This document shows positions 17,314-29,100 of a stretch of DNA of 64,000 nt, in pieces; position 1 is the stretch's first letter, and each line of letters begins with the position of its first letter. The notes beneath the pieces were generated by a model. The model saw nothing but the letters and a program-made list of their open reading frames with translations. It was not told where the DNA came from and did no database searches. Source of the stretch: Psychrobacter glacincola (lineage in GTDB: Bacteria; Pseudomonadota; Gammaproteobacteria; Pseudomonadales; Moraxellaceae); the NCBI GenBank assembly GCA_001411745.2, contig LIQB01000005.1:184805-248804 (forward strand), in the 5' to 3' direction. The translations under genes were made by a program, and so were the position numbers.

Positions 17314-18003
17314 ATGCTAAAACTCCGTGAGAAATGGCTATGGGCATTATGTCTTGCAATATTGGTGCACATAGGAGTTTTCTACTTTTTTTATCTCAAT
17401 ATAAATAAAGAGACATCGACGCAGCTGACCAGTAGCAGTGCACATACCGTTAAACCATCAGCGGCTAAAGCGCTAAACAATGACTCTCCACCCATCACCA
17501 GAAAAACCTATCTGCCTACCCTCAGTGAGACTAAAACTCCTAACAACCTTGATAATGACCCTAAAGACACGAAGCCAATAACCCATAAAAACACAATGGC
17601 ACCATCCAATGAAGCAAAAACAATCTCTTCTTTAGATTCTAAAAAAAACAGCCCTACTCCTTCTAAAACACCTGCAATCCTACCGAAAGAGAGAATTCAA
17701 AAAAGTGACACGCTAAAATATCACGCAAACGAAACAACTGTGTCTCTAGCGGCAAATAACATCGAGTCTATCGAGGATATGAGAAACAGGGCAGGTTTAT
17801 TAAATATAGACATTCCAACAGAGAAAAATGCGATTAATACAGATAAAAACTATCTTTCGGTAAAGTCTGAAGCAGAAGAAATTAACCATCAATTAAGCTC
17901 AGCCATCAATGAAGTGAAAAAGCGTAATCAGCAAAAGATTGATGAGATGGAGCAACTAAAAAATGACTTTGACAAAAAAGACCCTCAAGCCATTACTCAG
18001 TGA
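17314..18003 (+). CDS. Hypothetical membrane-anchored protein with TonB-like N-terminal anchor
   Basis: A 229-residue protein that I cannot assign to a family. A short basic N-terminus is followed by one hydrophobic helix (about residues 9-30) with a histidine inside it (LVHIGVFYFFYL), like the anchors of TonB and TolA. About residues 35-150 are low-complexity, rich in Thr/Ser/Pro/Lys/Asn, as in a flexible periplasmic spacer. About residues 185-225 are charged and probably coiled coil (EINHQLSSAINEVKKRNQQK). A TonB C-terminal domain is absent. It could be a TonB/TolA-like energiser fragment or an envelope spacer protein. It ends 25 bp from the oppositely read HlyD gene. Confidence 0.6.
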   Translation: MLKLREKWLWALCLAILVHIGVFYFFYLNINKETSTQLTSSSAHTVKPSAAKALNNDSPPITRKTYLPTLSETKTPNNLDNDPKDTKPITHKNTMAPSNEAKTISSLDSKKNSPTPSKTPAILPKERIQKSDTLKYHANETTVSLAANNIESIEDMRNRAGLLNIDIPTEKNAINTDKNYLSVKSEAEEINHQLSSAINEVKKRNQQKIDEMEQLKNDFDKKDPQAITQ

Positions 18004-18028
18004 TTAATTGCGATTTTATTATACATTA

Positions 18029-19198
18029 CTACCTCTCACCCAAACCTTCCGATAACGTTTTGGTAATAGGCTTTGTTAGGTAAGACAATACTGTGCGCTC
18101 CATCGCCTTTATATCGACAGAAGCTGTCATGCCTGGTTTGATGACTATTTTATCTTCTCGACCTTTAAATTCAGCACCCGTGATAACGATTAATACTCGA
18201 TAGTATGGCTCTTCTCCTTTGGGTGTTTTCTCCATTAAAGTATCTGGGCTGATGTAATTTACAGTACCAGTCATTGCCCCAAATATTGAATAATCATAGG
18301 CATCAAGCTTGACGGTTGCATCTTGCCCTTCTTTTATGTAAGCAATGTCTGCAGGGCTGACCTTTGCATCTATAATAAGGTCACTGCTGGTTGGTAGAAT
18401 CTGCATAATGACCTCACCTGGCTTGACCACACCGCCAATAGTTGTCACATTGATATTGTTAATCTTACCTTCTGTGGGTGACAATAGACGTTTTTCATCT
18501 AAGACTTGCAGACGGTCTCTTAACTGCTCAAGCTCTGCATCCAACTCCTCTTGGGCTTTGGTCATCTCTGCTTGAGCTTCTTCAAAATACTTATTGCGCT
18601 TATTATTAATCTGCGCCTCAATATCTGCGACTTGGCGACGCAGTTTTATTACATCTGCTTGACTGACATCACCATACGTCAGTAGCGGCTCATTCATGCT
18701 AAGCTCTCTCTTAGCCAAGACCAACATTTTTTCCAAAGACGAGACATCTTCATTGATGGCTTGGCGACGCCGATCATAAAGTGCCGTTTGGTTTTGTACG
18801 TACTCTGGGTAATCTTTAACATCCTGCGTAAAAATCAAAGGTTTTTCAAAAATCTCCGCATTTAGTCGTGCTAATTTGGCTTTCAATGCAGCTGTTTTAG
18901 AGGCAGAGTTATCTACTGCCGCTTTGGCTCGCTCCTCTTCTAACACGACAAGTAACTGCCCTGCTTTAACTTCTTGACCTTCCACAACTGCAAGCTCTGT
19001 TAATACACCACCTTCTGATGCCTGAATTTCTTGAGTTCGGGCACTGGCAATCACTGTTGCTTTGGCACGAGTCACTTGATCGATTTTGGCAAAAGAAGCC
19101 CATATAATTAAAACAGTTACACCAACTAACGCAATCCAGATACTCAGTCTCGAACGGCCAACTTTAAGCTTAGTGGGTGTATATTTGTAGTCTGCCAT
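18029..19198 (-). CDS. Type I secretion membrane-fusion protein (HlyD/LapC family)
   Basis: A 389-residue periplasmic adaptor of type I secretion. A single N-terminal membrane helix (about residues 20-40) is followed by a lipoyl/barrel-sandwich half (ASEGGVLTELAVVEGQEVKAGQLL), a long coiled coil (about 95-235), the second lipoyl half (SPTEGKINNINV...GGVVKPGEVIMQI) and a beta-barrel C-terminus. It bridges the inner-membrane ABC protein and TolC to move the BapA-type adhesin. The start codon lies 2 bp from the stop of the ABC gene and its AAGGTAAG ribosome site overlaps that stop, so translation is probably coupled. Confidence 0.92.
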   Translation of the reverse strand: MADYKYTPTKLKVGRSRLSIWIALVGVTVLIIWASFAKIDQVTRAKATVIASARTQEIQASEGGVLTELAVVEGQEVKAGQLLVVLEEERAKAAVDNSASKTAALKAKLARLNAEIFEKPLIFTQDVKDYPEYVQNQTALYDRRRQAINEDVSSLEKMLVLAKRELSMNEPLLTYGDVSQADVIKLRRQVADIEAQINNKRNKYFEEAQAEMTKAQEELDAELEQLRDRLQVLDEKRLLSPTEGKINNINVTTIGGVVKPGEVIMQILPTSSDLIIDAKVSPADIAYIKEGQDATVKLDAYDYSIFGAMTGTVNYISPDTLMEKTPKGEEPYYRVLIVITGAEFKGREDKIVIKPGMTASVDIKAMERTVLSYLTKPITKTLSEGLGER

Positions 19199-19200
19199 AT

Positions 19201-21450
19201 CTACTTACCTTGAGCATTTATTGAAGTTTTGGTAGTCATAGACTTAATCTTCATTGGCTTATTATCCGATTGGCTTGTCTGACTTTTCATTTGCTCATTT
19301 TTTCTTAATTCATCAAGCACAGCTTGTTTTGGGCCATCTATAATGATGCGTTGATTGTCCATAATAATAAGCCGATCTGCCAATTCTAATAACGCTGTTT
19401 TATGAGTGGACACAATAAAGGTTTGCCCGTCTATTAATGCTTGCTTAAGCACTTGCAAGCAGCGCTGTTCCTGACGATTATCCATAGAAGCGGTAGGCTC
19501 ATCGAGTAGGAATACATTGGGTTTCGTCAATAATAAGCGGGTAAAAGCCACAAGCTGTTTTTGTCCACCTGATAGTCCACGCCCGCCTTCACTAATGGGC
19601 AAATCAAGACCGCTTGAATGACTGGCAACCAAATTGATCAGTCCTGTTTTTATCAATGCTTCTTGGAGCACATCATCATCAGGTGCCGCCATACCTATGA
19701 GCAAGTTCTCTCTTAAGGTGCCTTGAAACAATCGATGGTCTTGTTGCAAGTACCCCAAACGTTCACTTAAGGTTTCACGACTTATTTGATGTATATCTAA
19801 ACCATCTAACAAAACTTGTCCTTTAGTAGGTGCATACAGACCTGCCAGCACTTTGAGCAAGGTAGACTTTCCTGATCCTATAGGCCCAAGTATGGCTATG
19901 CGCTCACCAGGACGAATCGTTAGTTTATTGATATTGATCGCGGGTCTATCGTTGTCTTTATAGTTAAATACCAAATGATCACATTGATAAAAACCATTAA
20001 TACGACTGGGTGACAAAGGATAAGCGACGCCATGGTTGTCCTGCTCTAACTCAAACAAAGTTTCAATGTTGAGCTTAGCGGCTTTGGCATGTGAGTATTG
20101 AACCAGTAAATTGGGCAGCATCATAACAGGCGCCAACACCCTTCCGCCTAATATCGAGCAGGCAATCAGTCCACCCATGGTCATATCACCTTGCATCACC
20201 ACAAATGAGCCTACAATCACGATACCGACATAGCTAACCTGTTGTAGCAGTTGAGTAAAGTATGTTAAATTATCATTCGCGTGCTTCATGTCTAAGTCGT
20301 TTTTGATGGTGGTATTCATCACATCGAGCCAGCGAGACAAAAATTTCCAGTTTCCAGCGCCTGCTTTGATCGTCTCAACGCCTTCCACAGCCTCGACTAA
20401 CAAACCTGTTTTATAATAAGAAGCAGTGGCCCCTTCAGCAGCAATCGCATCAATACGCTTGCGTGCCGATAATCCCATCAAAATAGCAACCACTGCGGCA
20501 ATAACGGGAACAACAGCAACAAGTGGCGATCCTATAAAAGCCACTAAACTGATAAAAATAATGGTCATTGGTAAGTCGACCAAGCCAAACAAGGTGCTGG
20601 CTGTGAAAAAACTGCGTACTTGCTCATAACCACGCAGCTGTGCTGCCATAGAACCGACCGATCCTGGCATCTGATCAATACGAACTTTGAGCAGTCGCTG
20701 AAAAACTTCGCGAGACAAGTATTGATCGAGTCCCACGACTACCTTGTCCATGATTCTTGACCGTGAAAACTTCATGAATGCTTCAAAAATAATGACTATA
20801 AACACACCACTTGCTAAGATAATAAGCGTATATTCACTACGTGTTGGGATAACTCGGTCATATACTTGCATTGAGAATAACGACACAGCTAATGCCAGCA
20901 TATTGATTAAAAAAGTGGCGATAATAGCTTCGAATAAAATACCTTTGTAATTGCCTAAATCAGATTTCAATAATTCAGAAAAAGAAACTTTGCGCTGCTT
21001 GATAGGGTCGTCTTTCAAACGAATTCTTAGAATTAATGACAACTGATTGGCAGGTGTATGTACGTGGTTGTGTTCTTGCCTGAAATTCCAGCTCTTTTGC
21101 GGGGTTTGACTGTCGATAATGCCCCACCCTATATCTGCTCTATATGCCAATAGAGGCAAAAAGGCGGCATCTGGCTGCTCTAATATCTCCGGCATATCTT
21201 TTATGCCGATACCTTGCAAAATCGCAATGATACCGCTTAGTTGGTGAATGGTTTGGCCTTTATTTTCAGGCAGCTCACTATGCTGTTTTACAATATCGTT
21301 TAGACGTATATTATCTACCGGATAGCCTTGTTGACTGAGTAGATGTCTAATCGCTTCTATTAGAGTCGAAGTTTGATCGAGATTGGACGGCTGATCGTCA
21401 TGATGGATAGAGACAGCCTCTGTCGGTTGCAAATTTGGACTCATATTCAT
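19201..21450 (-). CDS. Type I secretion ABC ATPase/permease (LapB-like) with inactive C39-like domain
   Basis: A 749-residue inner-membrane exporter. Residues ~25-150 form a C39-peptidase-like domain with no cysteine at all, so it cannot cleave a leader and must be a docking domain as in LapB/HlyB. The membrane domain spans about 165-455. The ATPase domain has Walker A GPIGSGKST, signature LSGGQKQ and Walker B VFLLDEPTASMD. It powers secretion of the adjacent adhesin without removal of an N-terminal leader. It sits between tolC-like and hlyD-like genes in one leftward operon. Two ATGs (21450, 21444) lie close together and cannot be told apart by ribosome site. Confidence 0.92.
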   Translation of the reverse strand: MNMSPNLQPTEAVSIHHDDQPSNLDQTSTLIEAIRHLLSQQGYPVDNIRLNDIVKQHSELPENKGQTIHQLSGIIAILQGIGIKDMPEILEQPDAAFLPLLAYRADIGWGIIDSQTPQKSWNFRQEHNHVHTPANQLSLILRIRLKDDPIKQRKVSFSELLKSDLGNYKGILFEAIIATFLINMLALAVSLFSMQVYDRVIPTRSEYTLIILASGVFIVIIFEAFMKFSRSRIMDKVVVGLDQYLSREVFQRLLKVRIDQMPGSVGSMAAQLRGYEQVRSFFTASTLFGLVDLPMTIIFISLVAFIGSPLVAVVPVIAAVVAILMGLSARKRIDAIAAEGATASYYKTGLLVEAVEGVETIKAGAGNWKFLSRWLDVMNTTIKNDLDMKHANDNLTYFTQLLQQVSYVGIVIVGSFVVMQGDMTMGGLIACSILGGRVLAPVMMLPNLLVQYSHAKAAKLNIETLFELEQDNHGVAYPLSPSRINGFYQCDHLVFNYKDNDRPAININKLTIRPGERIAILGPIGSGKSTLLKVLAGLYAPTKGQVLLDGLDIHQISRETLSERLGYLQQDHRLFQGTLRENLLIGMAAPDDDVLQEALIKTGLINLVASHSSGLDLPISEGGRGLSGGQKQLVAFTRLLLTKPNVFLLDEPTASMDNRQEQRCLQVLKQALIDGQTFIVSTHKTALLELADRLIIMDNQRIIIDGPKQAVLDELRKNEQMKSQTSQSDNKPMKIKSMTTKTSINAQGK

Positions 21451-21490
21451 CGCTTATTTAATATTTGGGGCAGACACATGCGTAGAAGCC

Positions 21491-23029
21491 TTAATTATTT
21501 CTGACATCATTTTGGTCAACTATAGGTGTAATGCTGTAATCTTCATTCAGCATAATAAGGTCGCCTTTATTAAGACTCTCTTCCATAGCAGCAGGCAAAC
21601 TGATTTCTATATACTCTTCATTCATCTCTGGTCGATAACCCATGGTAGGGCTCGAATTTTTTTTATCTTGCTTGTTGAGCCATTCTTTTACGGGATCTGT
21701 CGGTCTAAACAGTGTCACAGGCTTACGGTTGTGTCCAAATTTCTGCCATTGCATAATGCCAAAATCTACTTGTAATCTATGGAAAGCACCCAGTATATCT
21801 GCACGTGTTTGCGCCAGCTGTACTTGATAATCATTGTGTTCACGCACGGCATTTAACACTTCAAGCCACGATTTACGGCCAGCAATAAATTGCCTACGAT
21901 AAGAGCTCACCACAATTTGTGCACCTGCCACGGCAGCGACTAATGAGGTCTCTCGGTCTTTGGCACTCACAAACTGCTGATATTGCACCTGAATGTTCTC
22001 TATTACGCCACGGCGCGATGCTTCTTGGGTTTGCACTAAGCTATCAACTTGTGCTTGTGATGCTCGTGCTAACGAAAGGTTAGAAAAGCCAGCCCCTGGT
22101 GTATAACTCATGCCTAATGAGAATTTTCCATCATTTTCACTGTCTTCATGATAGTAAGCATGTTCGTATTGGGCATAAATAGTAGGATATCGTGCTGCCT
22201 GCTGTGCCTCAACGCCTTGCTTAGCGGATTCAATTTGAAAGTGCTCTTTTACGATGATGGGGTTATAAAAACTGATTTGATCAAAAGCCATCTTTTCAAA
22301 ATCCGCTGACTGCTGTTTGGCTTGATCCACCAACACCTTGATATTCGGTAGACTCATTGCACTGGCATTAGACAGTGGCTGACCAATAATCTGCTCAAGT
22401 CTGGCGGCGGCGATACGTTGCTGTTCAACGGCCGCTTGATAGGCAGTTTGCTCCTGCAATATACGGTTAGTCACTAAATCAAGCTCAATCCGAGCAGACA
22501 CACCCTGACTGACACGGCGCTGCATCATGGCTTCAAAATCGTTAAGCGCCTTTAAGCCATTAGCATGAATCTCTTGTTGTGCGATGGCCTGAATATAACT
22601 CTGCCAAGCATCGATCGTCGTTTTGGCCACTAGGTTTTGTTGCTCATAAATATATTCTACCGCGGCCTTATCATCGAATATCGCTTGATTGACATCAGCT
22701 GTCAGCTTACCAGCTGTCCATAACGGCTGGCGGACAGTTACCTGTGAGACAAAATCATTGTCTCTATCGTAGCCTGAGCTTACACTTGGCGTCGGCAACA
22801 GACTTAATTTGGCAGCATTAATACCTTCTATCGTCGATTGTTGGTTCGCTCTGGCTGACCAGACTAAAGGATGCGTCTGAATGGCTTGCGTAATTAAACT
22901 GTCGACTCGTAAGTCGTTTACGGCTGCACGTGTGCTCATGGCAAAACATGTACCAACTGCCAAAAGCGCAATATGACGGCATAACATTCGGACAGGAGAT
23001 AATTTTTTCGGGCTGAACAGGTTTTTCAT
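21491..23029 (-). CDS. TolC-family outer-membrane channel of type I secretion
   Basis: A 512-residue outer-membrane efflux protein. After a signal peptide ending near STRAAV, two similar OEP halves follow: the first with SARANQQSTIEGINAAKLSLLP and VRQPLWTAGKLTADV, the second with AARYPTIYAQYEHAYY and LSLARASQAQVDSLVQTQE. Both have the long helical regions of the TolC tunnel. The C-terminal 75 residues (after FGHNRKP) are acidic and lie beyond the typical fold. As the third gene of the operon it gives the outer-membrane exit for the adhesin. A ribosome site at the chosen start is weak. Confidence 0.9.
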   Translation of the reverse strand: MKNLFSPKKLSPVRMLCRHIALLAVGTCFAMSTRAAVNDLRVDSLITQAIQTHPLVWSARANQQSTIEGINAAKLSLLPTPSVSSGYDRDNDFVSQVTVRQPLWTAGKLTADVNQAIFDDKAAVEYIYEQQNLVAKTTIDAWQSYIQAIAQQEIHANGLKALNDFEAMMQRRVSQGVSARIELDLVTNRILQEQTAYQAAVEQQRIAAARLEQIIGQPLSNASAMSLPNIKVLVDQAKQQSADFEKMAFDQISFYNPIIVKEHFQIESAKQGVEAQQAARYPTIYAQYEHAYYHEDSENDGKFSLGMSYTPGAGFSNLSLARASQAQVDSLVQTQEASRRGVIENIQVQYQQFVSAKDRETSLVAAVAGAQIVVSSYRRQFIAGRKSWLEVLNAVREHNDYQVQLAQTRADILGAFHRLQVDFGIMQWQKFGHNRKPVTLFRPTDPVKEWLNKQDKKNSSPTMGYRPEMNEEYIEISLPAAMEESLNKGDLIMLNEDYSITPIVDQNDVRNN

Positions 23030-23130
23030 ATTAGGATTCAGTGAGTGATTCTATAAATATTTTTCTGTGTGATTATGTGATTTTGATAAACTAAGCACTT
23101 TTTAATGCTAGTAGCAAAAGACAAGTGTAA

Positions 23131-23160
23131 AAAACGCTCCCCTACTGGAAGCGCTTTTAA
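23131..23160 (-). terminator. Terminator or attenuator after adhesin gene
   Basis: Read leftward, AAAGCGCTTCC pairs with GGGAGCGTTT around a short loop (one bulged base) and is followed by a run of T. It lies 13 bp after the adhesin stop and before tolC, so it would lower expression of the secretion genes relative to the adhesin. Confidence 0.75.
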
Positions 23161-23173
23161 AATCGCAATTAAA

Positions 23174-26100
23174 TTAGATGACGTTGGCAATTTCAGTATC
23201 AATGTAAACTTGAGAAGAAAGGTTGTTTTCTACCTGCCATACGTTATATGTCTGTCCTGCATTATCAGTCACTGTTTGACCTGTATTTGCCCAATCGCTA
23301 CCTTGCAAGTCAACAGTATCGTCACTGTCACCTTTAACATAGATAGGATTTGACACTTTGGCGTTGACGATATCTTCCTCTCGAATATTTAAAGTATTGG
23401 CACCAGTTCCACTGATATCAATCATTTCGGTTTCAAAGATATCTGAGAAACTGATGGTCTGCTCAGATCCCGTCAAATTGAAAACATCAGTGTCTTCATT
23501 GAAGCTCATAAATGATACGTCAGCATTGTTATTGGCAGTTTCGATACCGTCCTCACCAATTACTCTGCCTGTCACACCGACTTGCCAATCAATACTGCTT
23601 AATAACTCGTTGAGATCCGTCGCTGTCACTTGCAACAACGCTTCATATTCGGTATTACCATTACGATCTACCATAAGAACGCCATTTTCATAAGCAAGAT
23701 AGTCGCCGATATTACTTGACGTTTGGTTACCATCAAGTAATCCAGTAAGGTCGATCTTATCACCTTGCGCTTCGCTAAAATCGGTCCAGATATCAACACC
23801 GTTATTGCCATTACCACCTTCTGTGCCATTTAAATTATTAAAGATTAAGGTGTCAGCACCTGCCCCCATAGTGAAACTATCATCGGCAGCAGAGCCCACT
23901 GCGATATCATCATAAATAGAAGCTGTTATGTTTTTGCCAACATTTATTTCTAATGAAGCAGTTTCTTTGACACCTGTCACAGAAGTGGTTTGATAAGTAA
24001 AACTTTCAATCCCAAAGCTCTCACCATTTGGTAGATAGCTATAGCTACCATCTTTAGAAACAGTCAAAGTGCCATACAAGCCTTCGATATCAATCGATTT
24101 TGCGCCTTGATTTGGGTCACTGATAAAGACAGACTTATTCCCAACTTTGATTTCAGTGATATTACTCAGCCCTTGATCATTATCATTACCAGCAATCAAG
24201 GAGCCAGTAACAGCAATCACGTCATCGGCTGTATAATCTGCTGAATGGATGACTGTGGTGTCAAAGGATATACTCTGTAAGTTGCCTTTGTTAGTAGTAA
24301 TCGTCAGCTCATAATTACCTGCAGGCAAATCAGGTAATGAAGCGCTCAATGATCCACTGGCTTTTGTCCCTTCCACTGATCCAGTAAAGCTCTCATCAGT
24401 TGTGGTATTTAATAATGTGTAGGTAATAGTTATATTAGAACCACCAAGAATATTAAGAGAACTAGCGGTAGCTTCTATAACAATTGGGGCAGCGGCATCA
24501 TGTTCAGCGATCTCAAATTCTTTTGAATAAGATTTGCCATAATCACCTATTTTGTCTGGTTCATTAATACTGATATTGGTTACCGTATTTTGCGTTTGTA
24601 CTGCCACTTTATTAAAATCATCAACCGCAGTATGAGTGCTGATCTTGATATTTAGAGTTTCAACCGTAGCTTTACCATCGGCGTCTTTAGTCACTAACCT
24701 GAATGAGTCAACCTCACCATACGGCGGCTGCCAATTAGGATCACTAGCATTATTATTTACGCTATAGGTGTACTCGCCATTTGCATCGATGGTGAGCTGT
24801 CCGTACTTACCTTGATAAGTCATAGGCGAGCCTGAAGTGACCAACGTTTCGCCAACTTTGAGTATCACGGTACTAGCATCTGGGGTTGCATCCCCTGCTA
24901 TCTGACCCATAAAACTAGATGGTGAGTTGTAGTCATAGATTTTATCGTAATCTACATATAAGCCATTGCCACTGAGTACTCCGACACCGCCTGCGGTTAA
25001 TAAAACGGCTTTATAGTCACCTTCACCAAACTTTAGAGTCAATGGATCTGATCTTCCACCAAGCAATGGAACATTGAACCAGTTTTCCTCAAAGTGCACT
25101 TGTACATATTGCCCCGTACTTTCATCTAGCTTATAAACAGCCATGCTGTAAGTTTTTGCAATATCTACTCCACCACCGCTACCATGTAAGGTGAGCTCAC
25201 GCACTTGGTTATCACCGACCGTAAACTCAAGTGGTGGCTTGCCTCCTAATAGCTCAAGATCCAACACTGACGACGATCCAAGACTTAAGTCAAGAACCCC
25301 AAAACCAACAGCATCTTTAATATCAGAATCCGCTGTATCTAAGGTTACGGTGGGTTCAATATCGACCACTAAGCTTTCATCTATCTTAACTTGTTTGTCA
25401 GCAGGGAGTATATTCAACTGAATAGTGAGATCTGCAGACGCGGTATTACCGTCTGGTGATGCAATCGTATAAGTGAAACTCTCCTCACTGCCATAAGGTC
25501 CACGGAAGTCGTCATTAACCTTATAATCATAAGTACCATCAGGCGATATTGTCAGTGTTCCATATTGTCCTTGAATGGTATTACTACCTGTTTCAAGTTC
25601 TTCTACACCATTAACAGAAGTTATTGAAATAACTGTGGTACCACTTGGCAATTCGTCATAACTAAAGCTTGAGTCTTCATCATCTAAAATATTTCCTGTA
25701 ACTGAGCCACTGACTTCCGTTGCTTGGGAATAGTCTAAAACCACATCTTTTTCAAACTGTAAAGTATAACCTGTCAGCGCTGAGACACCTTCACCACCAG
25801 ACATCACAAAGAGCCATTGACCTTCATCTAAGCTAAAGTCAGTATCTTTGGACACCCCACCTAATAAATAGGACACCACCCAGTTTTCTTTTACTTCCTG
25901 TAGCTCCCATTCATTTGTAGACTCGTTCAATTTATATAAGCTCAAGTCCATAGTGCCAACAACCTGTACACCGCCAGCATTACCTTTGACAGTCAATTCG
26001 CGCACTTGATTTTCACCTACCTCAAGTACCACTGAGTTTTTGATAACATCAGCGACAACGCCTGCTCCTAGTACTGGCCCTAAACTTGCACCAACCACGG

Positions 26101-29100
26101 TAAAGCCTGTCTTATTCAAATCTGATGGTTTCTCATTCGGTATTTCTAGCGGATTAGCAACTAATTGTAAATCCACAAAATTATCAGCGGCGGCGATGAT
26201 TTCAGTAGTATTAACTGCATAGTCTTTGGTGGTATTTACAATACTTGTATTACCTGCTTTATCGGTTGCGGTAATACTCACTTCAATACGCTTATCAGCA
26301 TCGGCCACTAGAGCCGCACCTGGCACTTCAATACTAAATCTGCCAGCGAAATCTACAACACCTGCATATTCAATATCATTGACCGTTATCGTCAAAGCGT
26401 CGCCTTCACGATAATCACCAGAAACGGTGCCAGTAACAGCGATACTACCTTCCGCCTCTATCGCATTGATAACGTTATCGCCAGTCACATCATCAATGAT
26501 AATCTCAGTAGTAGTATCATTAGGAGCAATGGTATCGATAGTAATCGTCGCTTTAGTAACATCAGAGCCAACTGTAGATGTCGCTGTCAGAATCTCAGCG
26601 CCTTCTCCCATGGCAGCAACTTGTGCCGAGTCAATAGCAATGCTCCATTTGTTATTGACTCCCACAACCGCAGTTCCAATGATATCGCCTGCTTGGTTGG
26701 TTAAAGTGATGGTATCGCCTACCGCACCAGTACCTGTCACATTAAAGCCATCAACGGCTTCATCAGCATTGACAATATTGTCACCAGCAATTGGAGAGGT
26801 AATAGTCAAGGCCGTAGCTGGAACAATAGTAATATCAGCGGTCTCAGAACTAACGTTACCTGCTGGATCCTTAGCAGTGATCGTCAGGGTTTCTAGCCCT
26901 TGATTCATGTTGGCAATGTTTTGCTCAGTGACAGTAATAGACCATTTGCCATTAGCTCCTACAACGGCTGTACCAAGCTCACCATTTATCCCATAAGTTA
27001 AGGTAATCGTATCGCCTGCCGTACCAGTACCCGTCACATTAAAACCATCGAGGGCTTCGTCAGCATTAACGACGTTATCGCCTGCAATAGGTTTGTCGAC
27101 AGTTAATACTGCAACCGTATCAATGGTGATATCTAGTGCGGTGCTTGGCGCACTGCTGTTACCCGCTTTGTCTGTTACCGTGGCAACAATACTATAATCG
27201 CCATCTTCGATAATACCGTTAGGGTCACTAGGTATGATGACATCTGAGATGCCAGATGTGGCTTCAGTAGCTGTGACAGTGTGCGTGACTTCTATTGGAG
27301 CGCCTCCACCCGTTGGCGTCACGGTTAGAGTGATGCTATCACCTGCTAGAGTACCTGTCGGCAGGGTAATTTGCGTTTGAATGCCATCGGCAATCTCGTC
27401 AGCGTTGATGCCCTCCTCAGCTTCTGGTATGGCTATGACTGGGGCAACTTGGGTGGCGCCGTCTTGACCGCCAGGTGCAGTAGTGTCGACGGTGATATTC
27501 ACTACTGGACCATTGCCACTTTCGTTTCCAGCACTGTCTTTAAGGTTGTAGCTGATGTCATGCGCACCTTCTGCTAAGGCAGTATTTGGAGTCAAGGTGA
27601 TAGTACCATCAGCATTTTCTACGATGGTTGCCTCAACCACTTTACCATCAACTAGCAGTTGAGCAATTTCATCAACGCCTAAGGTGCCAGCAGGAATGGT
27701 GATACTTGGGGTGTTGTCATTGGTGACCTCACCTGCTTGGATGATTTCTGGAATATCTAAGATATCTCCACTGCCATCATTGGCAACGTTATCAGTAACA
27801 ATAAAGGATGCTATTGGCGCATCAGGCGCGGCGGTGTCTACAGTATAGGCTTTGTCCTGAGTCACTGTCCCTGTGTTGCCTGCTGCATCCGTGGCTTCAA
27901 TGCTCACGCGCACGTTGGTATCAGCAGCAAGGTCGCTACCAGCAACCTCAACACTGAATAGACCATTGGCACCAACTGTACCGATGCTCTTGATGCCATT
28001 AACGGTTACGGTAACGGCATCGCCTATGGTGAAGTCCCCTGCCACTTGACCCGTAATCGTGACCTGAGCGGCGGCTTCTTGGCTGTTGATGATGTTGTCA
28101 TCGGTTAGGCTGTCGATGGTGATTGTGGTGCTGGTGTTATCAGGCGCGGTGGTGTCTACCACACCGATGGTTTCGGTCAATGCTGCGGATTCGTTACCAG
28201 CAGCATCTTTAATGCTGGCAGTGATATCAAGGGTGTCTCCTTCAGCTGGTGCTGGGACTTTTACGGTCACCTGATTTGCGGTGACGTCGGCGTCGGTGAT
28301 CACTTGCTCTTCACCATTGACGATGAGGGTGTCACCAGCGACGGCATTATCAGGAAGGCCTATGACAACGTCTACGTTGCCATCAATATCAATTTCTGCG
28401 GCGCTGAGGAAGGCATCACCATTGCCAACGGTAATGTCGGTTGGCGCATCAGGCGCGGTTAAATCAGGAGCTACTATATTGGTGGAATCAGAAGTATTCC
28501 CTGCATTATCTGTTAAGGTTGCTTCTATTTCTTCTCCATCTACTTGCGGTGGAACCAAGTCAACTTCAAATTCACCATTTTCATTAACTATACCTTCCCC
28601 AATGATAGTACCATTTGGATCTGTGATTTCAACGTTGGCACCTGGCTCACCCTTACCCGTTACTTTACTACCATCTTCACTGATTACTAAATCTGTTGGC
28701 GCATCGGGAGCTGTGATATCAATTGAAGGCCTATTGTCATTATTATTATTGTTATCATTATCACTACTACCTAGAGCAGCGCCTATTAACCCTACTCCTG
28801 CAAGACCAACTAGCCATGGCAATGCATCAAAGCTCTCAGCTTCTGTAGCACCTACCCACCAAGGAGTCGCTTGGGCATTCCCACCTAGCGCCTGACCTTG
28901 TATATCGCCTATCTGTAGCTCAGTGACATAATCTGCGACTTCACCTGTATCAGGAACATAGTAATAATAACTACCATCTTCAGCGACGCCAATGAGCGCG
29001 CTATCAACATCATCATAGAATCCTTCAATAATGAGATCAGGATCTAGACTGTCATTTTCAAAAGAAATATGAAGATCTTTATCTATTCGCTTAGTAACAA

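Noticed and set aside
26427..28895. Open frames of 150-200 codons antisense to the adhesin gene
   Set aside because: They mirror the repeated Ig-like coding sequence, lack ribosome sites and have biased Ser/Thr/Ala/Val/Pro composition typical of shadow frames.
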